DNA of 64,000 nt from Natronorubrum halalkaliphilum (GCF_009834785.1 NZ_WUYX01000041.1:32279-96278), one strand, 5' to 3'; positions 56,219-64,000 are shown, numbered from the stretch's first letter. Numbers and translations are program-made. The notes: generated by a model not told the origin, from the letters alone.

Positions 56219-57005
56219 AATCGCCCGCTACGACGGTCGTCACCGGCTCAAGGGGAGCCTCTACCTCTCGATCGCCCTCTCGCTTCTGGCCGTCGTCGTG
56301 ATCTGGATCTACCCTTCGTTTAGCGGCTCCTTCGAGGACGTCGACGAGGAGTTCCTGCAGGCCTATCCCGAGGGAGTCATCCAGCTGTTCGACATCCGGA
56401 CGATGGCCTCGCTCGAAGGGTTTCTCGCCTTCGAACTCTACATCTTCGGCTGGACGATCCTGCTCGGGCTCTATCTCGCCTATCTCGCGGCCGGGACGAT
56501 CGCCGGCGACGTCGAGCGCGGTCGGATGGACATCCTGCTCTCGATGCCGATCTCGCGGTCCCGGGCGGTCGGGGAGAAGTTCTGCTCGCTGGCCGTTCCG
56601 ATCGTCATCGTCAACGTCGTCACTCCGGTCGTCGTTTACGTCGGTGCGGTGATGATCGACGAACCGATCCCCGGGGCGGACGTGGTGGCCGTCCACGCCC
56701 TCTCGATACCCTATCTCTTCGCCTGTGCCGGGATCGGACTGGTCGCCTCGGTCGCCGTCGATCGCGCGAGCATCGCCCAGCGCCTCGCTCTCGGCGTTAC
56801 GTTCGGGCTGTTCATGCTCGAGTCGCTGCTCGCGGGAACGGACTACGAGGCGATCGGCGCGATCGCCCCGATGCGGTACTTCGATCCGAACGAAATCCTC
56901 CTCGACGGCACGTACGACCTCGTCGGTGCGGGGGTTCTCGTCGCGATGACCGTCGTACTGCTCGTCGCGGCCCAACTGTGGTTCTCGCGGACCGACATCG
57001 AGTGA
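56211..57005 (+). CDS. ABC-2 type transporter permease
   Basis: A 264-residue membrane protein with six to seven hydrophobic helices. A loop after the first helix holds FEDVDEEFLQAYPEGVIQLFDI. The cytoplasmic coupling segment GDVERGRMDILLSMPISRSRAVGEKF (about 100-125) is typical of ABC-2 permeases. Its ATG overlaps the TGA of the ATPase gene by eight bases. The substrate is unknown. Confidence 0.9.
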   Translation: MFEIARYDGRHRLKGSLYLSIALSLLAVVVIWIYPSFSGSFEDVDEEFLQAYPEGVIQLFDIRTMASLEGFLAFELYIFGWTILLGLYLAYLAAGTIAGDVERGRMDILLSMPISRSRAVGEKFCSLAVPIVIVNVVTPVVVYVGAVMIDEPIPGADVVAVHALSIPYLFACAGIGLVASVAVDRASIAQRLALGVTFGLFMLESLLAGTDYEAIGAIAPMRYFDPNEILLDGTYDLVGAGVLVAMTVVLLVAAQLWFSRTDIE

Positions 57006-57069
57006 TCGTGCCGCTATCAGAGTCACTCGCCGCTGTCACTGGTCGAACGCGAAGCGATCCGAAACGTCG

Positions 57070-57744
57070 TCAGACGACGTCGCCACGCACCGTCACGCCG
57101 TCCTGTTGCTCGCGCCAGGCGTGAACCTCTGTGGCCGCCCGCTGGGCTTCCTCGTCGTCCAAACCGAGCATCTCGAGCGCGCTCGAGAGCGTCGGTAACG
57201 CGAGTTCGCTTTCGCGGAGCTTTCGAAACGCTTCGTCGCTGCGGGTCCCCTCCGCCCACAGGCAGACGCCGCGGGGGTCGAGTAACTGCGTGTAATCCTC
57301 GCGCTCTTTCGCGCCGCGCAGCCGCTGGGTGACGTTGTCCTCGAAGGGCGCGTTACAGACCTCGAAGTGGATCGGCGCGTCCTCGCCGACCTCGCCGAGC
57401 AGATGGGCGGCGAGACATTTCTCGGGGGCGGCGTGGCCGTTCGCGTTCGCCCGGAGATACGCCGGGTATTCGGCGGCCCAGTCGGCACGGACGGATTTAC
57501 CCACGCCCTCGACGTCGTGTTCGATCGCGGCGGCATCGGCCGATTCCGCCCCGTCGTCGCTATCGTCCCGCAGCAGAATATCCTTGGTCAGATAGATATC
57601 GAGGCGTTCGACGGGATCGAGTCCGAGCGCGACGTCACCGAACGCCCAGACCTCCCGCACCGGGACGGGCATTCGCTCCTCCTCGACGGTATCGACGAGT
57701 TCCTCGAGTCGGTCGACCGCGTCGCGACGGTCAAAATCGTTCAT
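57070..57744 (-). CDS. Haloarchaeal protein of unknown function
   Basis: A 224-residue acidic protein with no known active site. Blocks that look conserved are MPVPVREVWAFGDVALGLDPVERLDIYLTKDI near residue 25, CNAPFEDNVTQRLRGAKEREDY near 130 and GVCLWAEGTRSDEAFRKLRESELALPTL near 155. The C terminus is helical. Only two cysteines are positioned to be of interest. Convergent with the ABC-2 permease gene. Confidence 0.8.
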   Translation of the reverse strand: MNDFDRRDAVDRLEELVDTVEEERMPVPVREVWAFGDVALGLDPVERLDIYLTKDILLRDDSDDGAESADAAAIEHDVEGVGKSVRADWAAEYPAYLRANANGHAAPEKCLAAHLLGEVGEDAPIHFEVCNAPFEDNVTQRLRGAKEREDYTQLLDPRGVCLWAEGTRSDEAFRKLRESELALPTLSSALEMLGLDDEEAQRAATEVHAWREQQDGVTVRGDVV

Positions 57745-57829
57745 TACCCGACCGTGGGGGTTCGAGCCGCAAAACGGTTTCTTCGGGCTCCGCTTTCGTC
57801 CGCTCGAGGACGGTCACACCCTCCCGTCG

Positions 57830-58309
57830 TCAGACTGTCTTCGAGTCGTCGGTCGAGACGTAGACCGTCTTTCGAACGGTCGCGTGAACGGTCCCCGTTT
57901 CGTCGACGAGATCGACGGTGTAGTGCCGGTCGATCGACTCGGTTCCGTCGGTCGCGAGTTCGGCCCGGATCGCCTCGAGTTCCGCGTCGGTCAAGCGGAA
58001 CTGTGCGTACAGCGTTTCCGTGCCGGGCTTTTTGAAACGAACCTCGGCTTCCTTGTCCCAGACAACGTAGTCGTCACCGAGCGTTTTCAGCAGCATCATC
58101 ATATAAAACGGATCGACGGCGGCGTAGATGCTGCCGCCGAAGAGCGTGCCGACGTAGTTGCGCGTCCGCCAGTTCAGCGGGAGTTTGATGCGCACTTCCT
58201 GCCAGTCGGGGGCGATGTAGGTGACCCGGCCACCGGTTCTGCGGTAGGCCGGAAAGCAGTTGAAGCCGATTCGGTAGCAACGAGCCCGGAGGGCGTCTAA
58301 CATCTCCAT
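57830..58309 (-). CDS. DUF4442 hotdog-fold thioesterase-like protein
   Basis: A 159-residue hotdog-fold protein of the DUF4442 group. The family block NYVGTLFGGSIYAAVDPFYMMML lies near residue 53, after the strand with VRIKLPLNWRTRN. DUF4442 members are thought to bind or hydrolyse acyl-CoA. The start at 58309 is chosen among several closely spaced ATG codons. Divergent from the alpha/beta hydrolase. Confidence 0.85.
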   Translation of the reverse strand: MEMLDALRARCYRIGFNCFPAYRRTGGRVTYIAPDWQEVRIKLPLNWRTRNYVGTLFGGSIYAAVDPFYMMMLLKTLGDDYVVWDKEAEVRFKKPGTETLYAQFRLTDAELEAIRAELATDGTESIDRHYTVDLVDETGTVHATVRKTVYVSTDDSKTV

Positions 58310-58468
58310 GTGCCGGACTCGAGTTGCCGCCAAAAAGCCGTTCGTAAACTGCTGGGCTAGGTTCGTCCGTTGTCGCGGGTACTGGCCGTCTGCCGGCGCA
58401 GGTCGTCGTCCATCTCCGCTCGTGTCAGGAGAGCACCTTTTTTATCAGTTCCCGGCGAACGTACTCCC

Positions 58469-59206
58469 ATGAGACACCGGATCTTCAACGAGGATGGCGA
58501 CACCGAACTCGTCTTCGTCATGGGCTGGGGAAACCGCTGGACCCACGAGAACGTGAGCTGGCTCATCGGCAAGCTTACCGACGCCGGCTACCGCGTCCAC
58601 GCGTTCGAACTCCCCACCAACATCGACGATTTCAAAGCGGATTGGCTCGAGCCGATCGCCGAGTACGTCCTCGACCTCGAGGAGTACCAACTGCTGGGCC
58701 ACAGCGCGGGCGCACTTATCGCGCAGGCCTTAGACGGCGCGGACAACCACATCTACCTCAGTCCGTGGTGGGGATACAGCGATGACTATCCGGAGCCAAT
58801 GCTCGACGTCGTGTCGAAGCTGTCGACGACGCTGCCGTGCGTGCCGGTCGGCGAGATGGGGAGAGAAGCGCTCGGCGAGCGCGCAACGGACCACCAGATC
58901 GCGACGACACCGCGCTGGGTCTCGCCGGCGTTCGTTCGGGAAACCCGCCGCGCTCAGGAAGAGTTACTGACGATCGACCACGATGCGGTCGTCTTCTGCT
59001 CGCTTCGTGATCCCGTGGTCAGCTTGCGCCCGATCGGTGAGCGCGTCCCGGCTGAACACGTGGTGCTGTACGACGGCGGCCACGAACTGTTCTCCTCCGC
59101 GAGCCGCGACCGCCACCTCGAGACGCTGCTCGCCGCCCTCGAGGACGGTGCCGACGCCGTCGAGACGGACGACGACGTCGACGAGGAAGAGCCGGTTCCG
59201 GCCTGA
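58469..59206 (+). CDS. Alpha/beta hydrolase fold protein
   Basis: A 245-residue hydrolase. The nucleophile elbow GHSAG lies near residue 78, after FVMGWGNRW (oxyanion region). An acidic residue in SLRDPVVSL and His in YDGGHELFS near 203 complete the triad. Substrate unknown. A TTTTTTATC element about 30 bases before the ATG at 58469 is a plausible promoter. The repeat copy D begins at the last A of its stop codon. Confidence 0.9.
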   Translation: MRHRIFNEDGDTELVFVMGWGNRWTHENVSWLIGKLTDAGYRVHAFELPTNIDDFKADWLEPIAEYVLDLEEYQLLGHSAGALIAQALDGADNHIYLSPWWGYSDDYPEPMLDVVSKLSTTLPCVPVGEMGREALGERATDHQIATTPRWVSPAFVRETRRAQEELLTIDHDAVVFCSLRDPVVSLRPIGERVPAEHVVLYDGGHELFSSASRDRHLETLLAALEDGADAVETDDDVDEEEPVPA

Positions 59207-59287
59207 CACTGTCTGCTGTACGTCATTTCGAGTGGGACCGCGCGTCGTCCTGCGGCCCCACCGGTAAATTGTCACAGCAAACCGTAT
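59206..59287 (+). repeat. Stop-associated palindromic repeat, copy D
   Basis: An 82-base element beginning ACACTGTCTGCTGTA, whose first A is the last base of the TGA stop at 59204-59206. It ends CACAGCAAACCGTAT. The central stem, GTGGGACCGC (59232-59241) with GCGGCCCCAC (59252-59261), has one mismatch. It lies just upstream of ncsA. Confidence 0.82.
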
Positions 59288-59354
59288 GAGGACGCGGAAT
59301 CCGATTCGCCGGGAGACGAAACGGACATACGCGTTCGACGGTAACCTGTCGCCG

Positions 59355-60314
59355 ATGGACTGTAATCGGTGCGACGAGGAGGCGGTCATGCACGCCGCTT
59401 ACTCCGGCCAACACCTCTGTGCGGATCACTTCCGCGAGTCAGTCGAGAAGCGAGTCCGACGGCGGGTGCGTCGGGACGACCTCGTTCCACACGACGCGAC
59501 GCCGGAGAACCCGCAGACGTGGGTGATCGGCCTCTCCGGGGGCAAAGACAGCGTCGTCCTCACGCAGATCCTCGACGAGACGTTCGCGGCTGACCCTCGC
59601 ATCGAACTCGTCGGACTGACGATTCACGAAGGCATCGAGGGCTACCGGGACAAGAGCCTCGAGGCCTGCGTCGCCCTCGCCGAGGACCTCGGAATCCGCC
59701 ACGAGGTCGCCACCTACGAGGATGAGTTCGGGATTCGGATGGACGACGTCGTCGAGGACGACCCCGAGAACATGGCGGCCTGTGCCTACTGCGGGGTCTT
59801 CCGACGGGATCTACTGTCGAAATACGCCGACGAACTCGAGGCGGATCTTCTGTTAACGGGCCACAATTTAGACGACGAGGCCCAGACGGCGCTGATGAAC
59901 TTTCTCGAGGGAGATATCGAACAGATGGCGAAACACTTCGACGCCAGTCTCGGCCCGCTCTCCGAGCGTAGCGAACAGGAGGAGTTCGTTCCTCGAGCGA
60001 AGCCGCTTCGGGACGTCCCCGAGAAGGAAGTTGCCCTCTACGCACACATCAACGACCTCCCGGCCCACATCACGGAGTGTCCCCACGCGAGCGAAGCCTA
60101 CCGCGGCGAGATCCAGCAGTTGCTCTACGATCTCGAGGAGAACCATCCCGGCACCCGCCACTCGATTCTCTCGGGCTACGAGGATCTGGCCGGGATTCTC
60201 TCCACCGCGTTCAGCGGCGACGACGGTGCCGACCTGCGAGACTGCGTCGAGTGCGGCTCGACGACGACTCGAGAGGTTTGCCGGAAGTGCTCGCTGCTCG
60301 AGTCGCTGGCCTGA
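59355..60314 (+). CDS. ncsA: tRNA 2-thiolation protein NcsA (TtuA/NcsA family)
   Basis: A 319-residue adenylating sulfurtransferase that thiolates U34 of tRNA with the help of a ubiquitin-like SAMP. The PP-loop ATP-pyrophosphatase motif SGGKDS lies at 61-66. An N-terminal zinc finger has Cys3-x2-Cys6 and Cys22/His25. Cysteines of the iron-sulfur site are Cys143, Cys146 and Cys242. A C-terminal zinc ribbon has Cys297, Cys300, Cys309 and Cys312. In Haloferax volcanii the ncsA gene lies next to ftsZ2, and this window keeps them within 1.2 kb. The gene is bracketed by repeat copies D and E. Confidence 0.95.
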   Translation: MDCNRCDEEAVMHAAYSGQHLCADHFRESVEKRVRRRVRRDDLVPHDATPENPQTWVIGLSGGKDSVVLTQILDETFAADPRIELVGLTIHEGIEGYRDKSLEACVALAEDLGIRHEVATYEDEFGIRMDDVVEDDPENMAACAYCGVFRRDLLSKYADELEADLLLTGHNLDDEAQTALMNFLEGDIEQMAKHFDASLGPLSERSEQEEFVPRAKPLRDVPEKEVALYAHINDLPAHITECPHASEAYRGEIQQLLYDLEENHPGTRHSILSGYEDLAGILSTAFSGDDGADLRDCVECGSTTTREVCRKCSLLESLA

Positions 60315-60394
60315 CACGCTTTACTGTAGTCAATTATCGCCGATCGCCAGAATGGGGTCGGCGATCGGCGGTAACTAGTTACAGCAATCCGTAT
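60314..60394 (+). repeat. Stop-associated palindromic repeat, copy E
   Basis: Begins ACACGCTTTACTGTA, whose first A is the last base of the ncsA stop TGA, and ends TTACAGCAATCCGTAT. The central stem is a perfect 11-base pair (60338-60348 with 60360-60370) of the CGCCGATCG type. It closely resembles copy A. Confidence 0.88.
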
Positions 60395-60490
60395 AAAGGG
60401 GAGCCGTCGTCGGTTACCAGTCCAGTAGCGCCGCTCGGAACGTGGCGAGTGGGCGCGCTGGTATCGACTACGACGGCAGAAGCTGACGGA

Positions 60491-61270
60491 TCACGGTCCA
60501 TCGCCGGCTTCGAAATACCGTCGTGCGCGCTCGAGGTCCGCGGGCGTGTTGACGTTCAGGTGCCAGCCCTCGAGTTCGATACCGACGTATCGCGCCCCGT
60601 CCGCGACCAGCATCTCGAGGGCGTCCGCGAGTTCGTACTCGCCACTCTCACTACGGTCGACTGTTCGGCAGGCCGCAAGCAACTCGCGAGCATCGTGCGT
60701 CTGGACGCCGGCGGCGATGTAGCTCGGCCCCGAACTGGAACCGCCGCCTTCCTCGGCCAGTGACGCCTCGAGGGAGTGAACCGTTCCGTCGTCGTCGAGT
60801 GCACACCGGGCCGTCGTCTCGGCCTCGTTTCTCGCGACGCGGTCCAGCAAGAGCGTTCCGTCGACATCGGGTTCGCGGTGGTGTTCGAGTAGCCTCGAGA
60901 GGGCACAGTCGGCGTCGAAGACGTTGTCACCGTTGACGGTCAGTACGTCGTCGGGACGCCCGTCGAGAGGCGAGCTTGTCCCGTAGCCGTCTTCGAACGC
61001 GGTGCAGACGGCACGGGCGAGCCCGTTTCGTTCGTCCTGTCTGGCGTAGCTGACGGGCACGCCGTCGATATCGTCACCGATCGTCTCGATGATCTCCGCA
61101 CCTCGGTAGCCGACGACGATGACGACCCCCTCGACGCCGGCGTCGATAACCGAACGAAGCGTTCGCACGAGCAACGGCTCGCCCGCAATCTCGAGTAGCG
61201 GTTTCGGTGTCTCATCCGTATACGGCCGTAAACGGGTTCCTCGACCGGCAGCGAAGACGAGTGCGTGCAT
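60491..61270 (-). CDS. Sugar nucleotidyltransferase (GlmU/RmlA-like N-terminal domain)
   Basis: A 259-residue nucleotidyltransferase. It begins with the NTP-binding signature LVFAAGRGTRLRPYTDETPKPLLEI. The metal-binding Asp is in LTVNGDNVFDADCAL near residue 113. It ends with a conserved TPADLERARRYFE segment. It activates a sugar phosphate with a nucleotide, perhaps for glycoprotein or cell-surface polysaccharide synthesis. It has no left-handed beta-helix domain. It lies between ncsA and ftsZ2 on the same strand as ftsZ2, with 180 bases between. Confidence 0.9.
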   Translation of the reverse strand: MHALVFAAGRGTRLRPYTDETPKPLLEIAGEPLLVRTLRSVIDAGVEGVVIVVGYRGAEIIETIGDDIDGVPVSYARQDERNGLARAVCTAFEDGYGTSSPLDGRPDDVLTVNGDNVFDADCALSRLLEHHREPDVDGTLLLDRVARNEAETTARCALDDDGTVHSLEASLAEEGGGSSSGPSYIAAGVQTHDARELLAACRTVDRSESGEYELADALEMLVADGARYVGIELEGWHLNVNTPADLERARRYFEAGDGP

Positions 61271-61449
61271 CGTGACTGGGACGTCGATACCGTCTCGAGA
61301 GTGATACGACTGTCGTCACTCCGGACGATTTCGGCGTTAAAATACGGAACGGCAAGAACGAGCCGTCGATCGGCAGCAGCGGTGGTGGTGTGTCGTGGTG
61401 TCGCGTACAGCGAGTGGTGTGTCGTGTACGTGCGCTGCGTGGCTGCCGA

Positions 61450-62643
61450 TTAGCGGATGACGTCGACGCCGTTTTGCTTTTCGACTTCCTCGCGGCCGCC
61501 GTCGCTGTGAGCGCCGTATCCGGAACCGGACCCGGCGTCTTCGACGTTGTTGCTCGCGTCGAAGTCGACGTCCTGGACGCCTTCGATGCTCTGGCGGGAC
61601 TTGTCGGCCTGCTTCTGGGTCGTCGGACCGAGCACCTGCGCGCTCTGGACGCCGGTCATGATCGCCATGACGCGGACCTTACCCTTGTAGTTCTCCTGAA
61701 TCCGGGCACCCCAGATTACGTTCGCCGAGGCCTCGAGGCGCTCGGTGATGTTGTCTGCGATTCCTTCGGCCTCTTTGAGGGTGAGGTCCGGGCCGCCGGT
61801 GATGTGAACGAGTCCACCCGAGGCGCCGCGATAGTCGACGTCGAGCAGCGGGTGGTTCATCGCGTCCTTGACGACCTCGTCGGTCTTGTTCTTGTCTTGA
61901 GTCTCGCCGACTAACATGACGGCCACGCCACCCTGGTTCATGATGGTGGACATGTCCGCGTAGTCTAAGTTGATCAGCGAGGGCTGGGTGATCGTCTCCG
62001 AAATTCCCTTGACGGTCTCGGCGATGATCTGGTCCATCACCGAGAACGCCTTGCCGATCGGGAGGTTCGGGACGTAATCGAGCAGTCGGTTGTTATCGAG
62101 GACGATGATCGAGTCGGCCTGATCCCGCAGCTTCTCGAGGCCTTCCTCGGCTTTGACCGTGCGGGCGCGCTCGACGTTAAACGGCGTCGAGACCATCCCG
62201 ACGACGATCGCACCCTGATCCTTCGCGATTTCGGAGACGACGGGGGCGGCACCGGTACCGGTTCCGCCGCCCATGCCTGCGGTCACGAACACGAGGTCTG
62301 CATCCCCGAGGACCTCCTTGATCGTGCCCTGGGCCATCTCGGTTGCGCGTTCGCCCATCGACGGGTCGCCGCCGGCGCCGAGCCCGTTGGTGAGCGACTT
62401 GCCGACCAGGATCTTCGTGTCGGCTTCGATCATCTTGAGGTGCTGTTTGTCCGTGTTGATCGCCACGGTATCGGCACCGTCGACGCCGATGTTATACAGC
62501 CGGTTGATCGTATTGTTTCCGGCACCGCCACAGCCGACGATGACGATCCGCGGATCGCCGAACTCGTCGTCGTCCATGTCGGCATCCATCTCGCGGGCCT
62601 CCTGTTCGGCGTTCTCGAGTGCGTCTTGTACGATATCCTGCAT
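61450..62643 (-). CDS. ftsZ2: Cell division protein FtsZ2
   Basis: A 397-residue tubulin-like GTPase. It has the GTP-binding [14 protein letters not shown] near residue 37, the GGGTGTG signature at 125-131 and the T7 synergy loop NLDYAD (225-230) that triggers hydrolysis in the next subunit. The [12 protein letters not shown] opening distinguishes FtsZ2 from FtsZ1, which has GGNTVNR. The acidic N-terminal arm and the Gly/Asn-rich C-terminal linker ending in a conserved-looking VDVIR tip are typical. In H. volcanii FtsZ2 is the constriction FtsZ. Only two bases separate it from the upstream RHH gene. Confidence 0.97.
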   Translation of the reverse strand: MQDIVQDALENAEQEAREMDADMDDDEFGDPRIVIVGCGGAGNNTINRLYNIGVDGADTVAINTDKQHLKMIEADTKILVGKSLTNGLGAGGDPSMGERATEMAQGTIKEVLGDADLVFVTAGMGGGTGTGAAPVVSEIAKDQGAIVVGMVSTPFNVERARTVKAEEGLEKLRDQADSIIVLDNNRLLDYVPNLPIGKAFSVMDQIIAETVKGISETITQPSLINLDYADMSTIMNQGGVAVMLVGETQDKNKTDEVVKDAMNHPLLDVDYRGASGGLVHITGGPDLTLKEAEGIADNITERLEASANVIWGARIQENYKGKVRVMAIMTGVQSAQVLGPTTQKQADKSRQSIEGVQDVDFDASNNVEDAGSGSGYGAHSDGGREEVEKQNGVDVIR

Positions 62644-62645
62644 CG

Positions 62646-62825
62646 TTACACCTTGGCCCAGGTACGTTTGCCGGACTGTTCGCTCGGTCCGTCCTGTTGT
62701 TCGTTGATCATTTCACGGACTGCCGACCGGATCGCTTCGCTCCGGTTCGGGAACTCGCCCGAGTCGACCAGTTGTTCGACTTCCTCGATCTGCTGTTTCG
62801 GAATTCGCAGTGTCACACGCTCCAT
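62646..62825 (-). CDS. Ribbon-helix-helix protein in the ftsZ2 operon
   Basis: A 59-residue RHH (MetJ/Arc/CopG fold) DNA-binding protein: beta strand VTLRIPKQ, helix [13 protein letters not shown], then [17 protein letters not shown]. Its stop is two bases before the ftsZ2 start, so both are on one transcript. It very likely binds the inverted GTCTTAC boxes just upstream of its own start and regulates the operon. The same RHH-ftsZ2 pairing is found in other haloarchaea (recalled, not checked here). Confidence 0.92.
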   Translation of the reverse strand: MERVTLRIPKQQIEEVEQLVDSGEFPNRSEAIRSAVREMINEQQDGPSEQSGKRTWAKV

Positions 62826-62843
62826 GATTGTATTCCCCGTGAG

Positions 62844-63018
62844 GTAAGACGGTGGCGCGCCCCTGTCAGACGCGGCGTGTCTTACACCGGAAACGCCCGA
62901 CATCGGGCGTTTTCCGGCGTTCGCCGACCGGTGTAAGACGACCGTCTTACGCGAATAAGGTGAAGACTGGCATAGATAATAAAACTTTCGTCGAAAATGA
63001 CTTTCTGTGTCTTACACC
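62844..63018. promoter_or_regulatory. Cluster of inverted GTCTTAC boxes before the RHH-ftsZ2 operon
   Basis: Five GTCTTAC or GTAAGAC boxes: 62844-62850, 62879-62885, 62933-62939, 62944-62950 and 63009-63015. Boxes three and four form a palindrome of two perfect 8-base arms with a two-base spacer (62933-62950). Boxes two and three extend to an inverted repeat ending in CCGG. They enclose a second stem, CCGGAAACGCCCGA with its near inverse (62887-62917). A TTTTATTATC element (minus strand, near 62980) is the likely TATA box, so boxes one to four lie in the 5' leader or start region. Confidence 0.75.
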
Positions 63019-63023
63019 AGTCA

Positions 63024-63713
63024 TTAAGAGGGACTGTCTCGGCCGAGAACATCTGCGGCTGGTGTTCGACGCCCACAGCCCGGACAGAACGCCCAGTCCG
63101 ACCGAATTTCGTCGCCACAGTCACAGAACAGCCGCCGCGAGGTCTTCTCGCCACAGTTGGGGCAGTAAACGTGGTCGCCGTCGACCTGTTCTCCGCACTG
63201 ATTGCAGTGGGCCGTCTCCTCGTCGTCGACCGACTGTTGATTCATCCCCCGGTTCCGATCCGGAGCCGGCGATTCGTGTCCCTCGTGTTCGTGCGCATGT
63301 GCACTCGAGCTCTCCGCTTGCTGTGTCGGCTCCGCGACTCGAGTCGAACGGTCGAGTTCGTGACGGTCGTCCTCGAGCGAGATGGAGATGTTGACGTCTC
63401 CCGCACGGCCTACACGGTCCGAACGGTGCCCATCGCGTGCGCGAGGCGACACTCGTCCGGCCGTCGGTCCGAATCCGTACTCCTGAAGTCGTTCCGAGAG
63501 CAGTTCGTCGACCCGGTCGCGAATCAGTTCGTCGATGGCTCCCGACTGCGCCGGCTCGCTCCGCTCACGTTCCGCCTGTCGCTCGTCTCGAGCCGGGCCG
63601 TCGGCTGCGAGATACGAGCGAAGCGCCTGTCGCATCGCTTCGCTCTTCGAGATCTCGAGAGCCTCGAGTTGCTCGACGAGATCATCGTCGGCGCGGAACG
63701 TGATCTTGCTCAT
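63024..63713 (-). CDS. RHH protein fused to double zinc ribbon
   Basis: A 229-residue fusion. The N terminus is an RHH fold (KITFRADDDLVEQLEALEISKSEAMRQALRSYL). A long disordered, Arg/Asp-rich linker follows, with a His-rich patch (HAHEHEGH at 139-146). The C-terminal double zinc ribbon has Cys170/173, Cys184/187, Cys197/199 and Cys210/213. It probably binds DNA and zinc together. Encoded directly before the RHH-ftsZ2 operon on the same strand, separated only by the box cluster, it is a strong candidate for a second regulator of division genes. Confidence 0.88.
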   Translation of the reverse strand: MSKITFRADDDLVEQLEALEISKSEAMRQALRSYLAADGPARDERQAERERSEPAQSGAIDELIRDRVDELLSERLQEYGFGPTAGRVSPRARDGHRSDRVGRAGDVNISISLEDDRHELDRSTRVAEPTQQAESSSAHAHEHEGHESPAPDRNRGMNQQSVDDEETAHCNQCGEQVDGDHVYCPNCGEKTSRRLFCDCGDEIRSDWAFCPGCGRRTPAADVLGRDSPS

Positions 63714-63817
63714 GCGCGATCTATTGACACCATTGAAACTCTACCTATATGAATCATTCCTCCGTTCACGGTATGACAACTGTCAGCCACGGACCCGGCG
63801 ACTCGTCGTGAATAACA

Positions 63818-63826
63818 ACCCTTATG
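63818..63826 (+). promoter_or_regulatory. TATA element of tRNA-Tyr
   Basis: CTTATGTTA, centred about 34 bases before the tRNA 5' end, fits an archaeal tRNA promoter. Confidence 0.5.
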
Positions 63827-63855
63827 TTATCCAGAGCGGCTACGTTGAAATGCGA

Positions 63856-63929
63856 CCGCCCTTAGCTCAGACTGGTAGAGCAGTCGACTGTAGATCGACT
63901 TGCCCCCCGTTCAAATCGGGGAGGGCGGA
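63856..63929 (+). tRNA. tRNA-Tyr (anticodon GTA)
   Basis: A 74-base tyrosine tRNA. The acceptor stem is CCGCCCT/AGGGCGG with the archaeal C1-G72 identity pair and A as discriminator. The anticodon stem GTCGA/TCGAC encloses CTGTAGA (anticodon GTA). The T arm has CCCCGTTCAAATCGGGG. No CCA is encoded and no intron is present. Confidence 0.96.
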
Positions 63930-64000
63930 CTCGAAATTTAGTCGAAGCGTGGCATACTGCTAAAGCTACGCTTTCGCTACTTCTAAGCCGTCTACCTTCG
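63930..64000. other. Right edge with a hairpin after tRNA-Tyr
   Basis: AAGCGTGGC and a near-inverse GCTACGCTT lie about 11 bases apart (63944-63973), which could be a processing or termination structure. No gene start is visible before the window ends. Confidence 0.35.

Noticed and set aside
61119..61453. Short plus-strand frames between the nucleotidyltransferase and ftsZ2.
   Set aside because: They are opposite the nucleotidyltransferase 5' end or in the promoter-like gap, and carry no protein-like pattern.

Overview
The window is chromosomal DNA of a halophilic archaeon (class Halobacteria). The evidence is a GC-rich sequence with very acidic proteins, TATA boxes about 25-35 bases before start codons, an FtsZ2/SepF division system, a group II chaperonin, a Tat-exported subtilase, a PGF-CTERM surface protein, Bat-type HTH regulation, a semi-phosphorylative sugar kinase and a C1-G72 tRNA-Tyr. 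The gene set suits the Natrialbales, but I cannot fix the genus from sequence alone.

Layout. 1-10.4 kb: mutL, rtcA, kdgK, a sortase-type surface protein, a flavoprotein disulfide oxidoreductase, Hsp20 and a tandem pair of GNAT acetyltransferases. 10.4-20.8 kb: an RNB-only RNase R, a 7TM histidine kinase, a small zinc protein, a membrane metallophosphoesterase, a TMEM175-like protein, a PUA protein, a methyltransferase, a DUF1028 protein and a cysteine-rich halolysin. 20.9-29.6 kb: sepF, a Bat-type regulator, citrate synthase, a GGCT-like protein with a hexanucleotide repeat, ilvA-ridA, tRNA-Ser with a nearby copy of its 3' end, an SRAP protein and a thermosome subunit. 30-44 kb: an ABC exporter, divergent lrp/glnA, a PAP2 phosphatase, a CoA transferase, an R2-like oxidase, UspA, an SDR, a frameshifted cupin gene and a spermidine-synthase-like membrane protein. 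44-64 kb: a YchF-like GTPase, an ArsA/Get3-like ATPase, a CobW metallochaperone, cstA, nfo, an ABC-2 transporter pair, a DUF4442 protein, ncsA, a sugar nucleotidyltransferase, an operon of ftsZ2 with a ribbon-helix-helix (RHH) gene, an RHH/zinc-ribbon protein and tRNA-Tyr.

The region is mostly core housekeeping genes. Two features are not explained by the gene list. First, an ~82-base family of imperfect palindromes recurs at least seven times. Its ends are conserved (consensus close to ATACGGTTTACTGTA and its inverse), while its central hairpin stem is exchangeable. In five copies the outermost base is also the last A of a neighbouring gene's stop codon. Second, a cluster of inverted GTCTTAC/GTAAGAC boxes and nested palindromes lies just upstream of the RHH-ftsZ2 operon and looks like a cell-division operator region.

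Genes that plausibly work together: IlvA with RidA (enamine/imine clearance), Lrp with GlnA (nitrogen), SepF with FtsZ2 (division), the two ABC-2 subunits, and the ArsA-like ATPase with the small protein whose stop codon overlaps its start. Start codons were chosen from family alignment and promoter spacing and are uncertain by a few codons in several genes.
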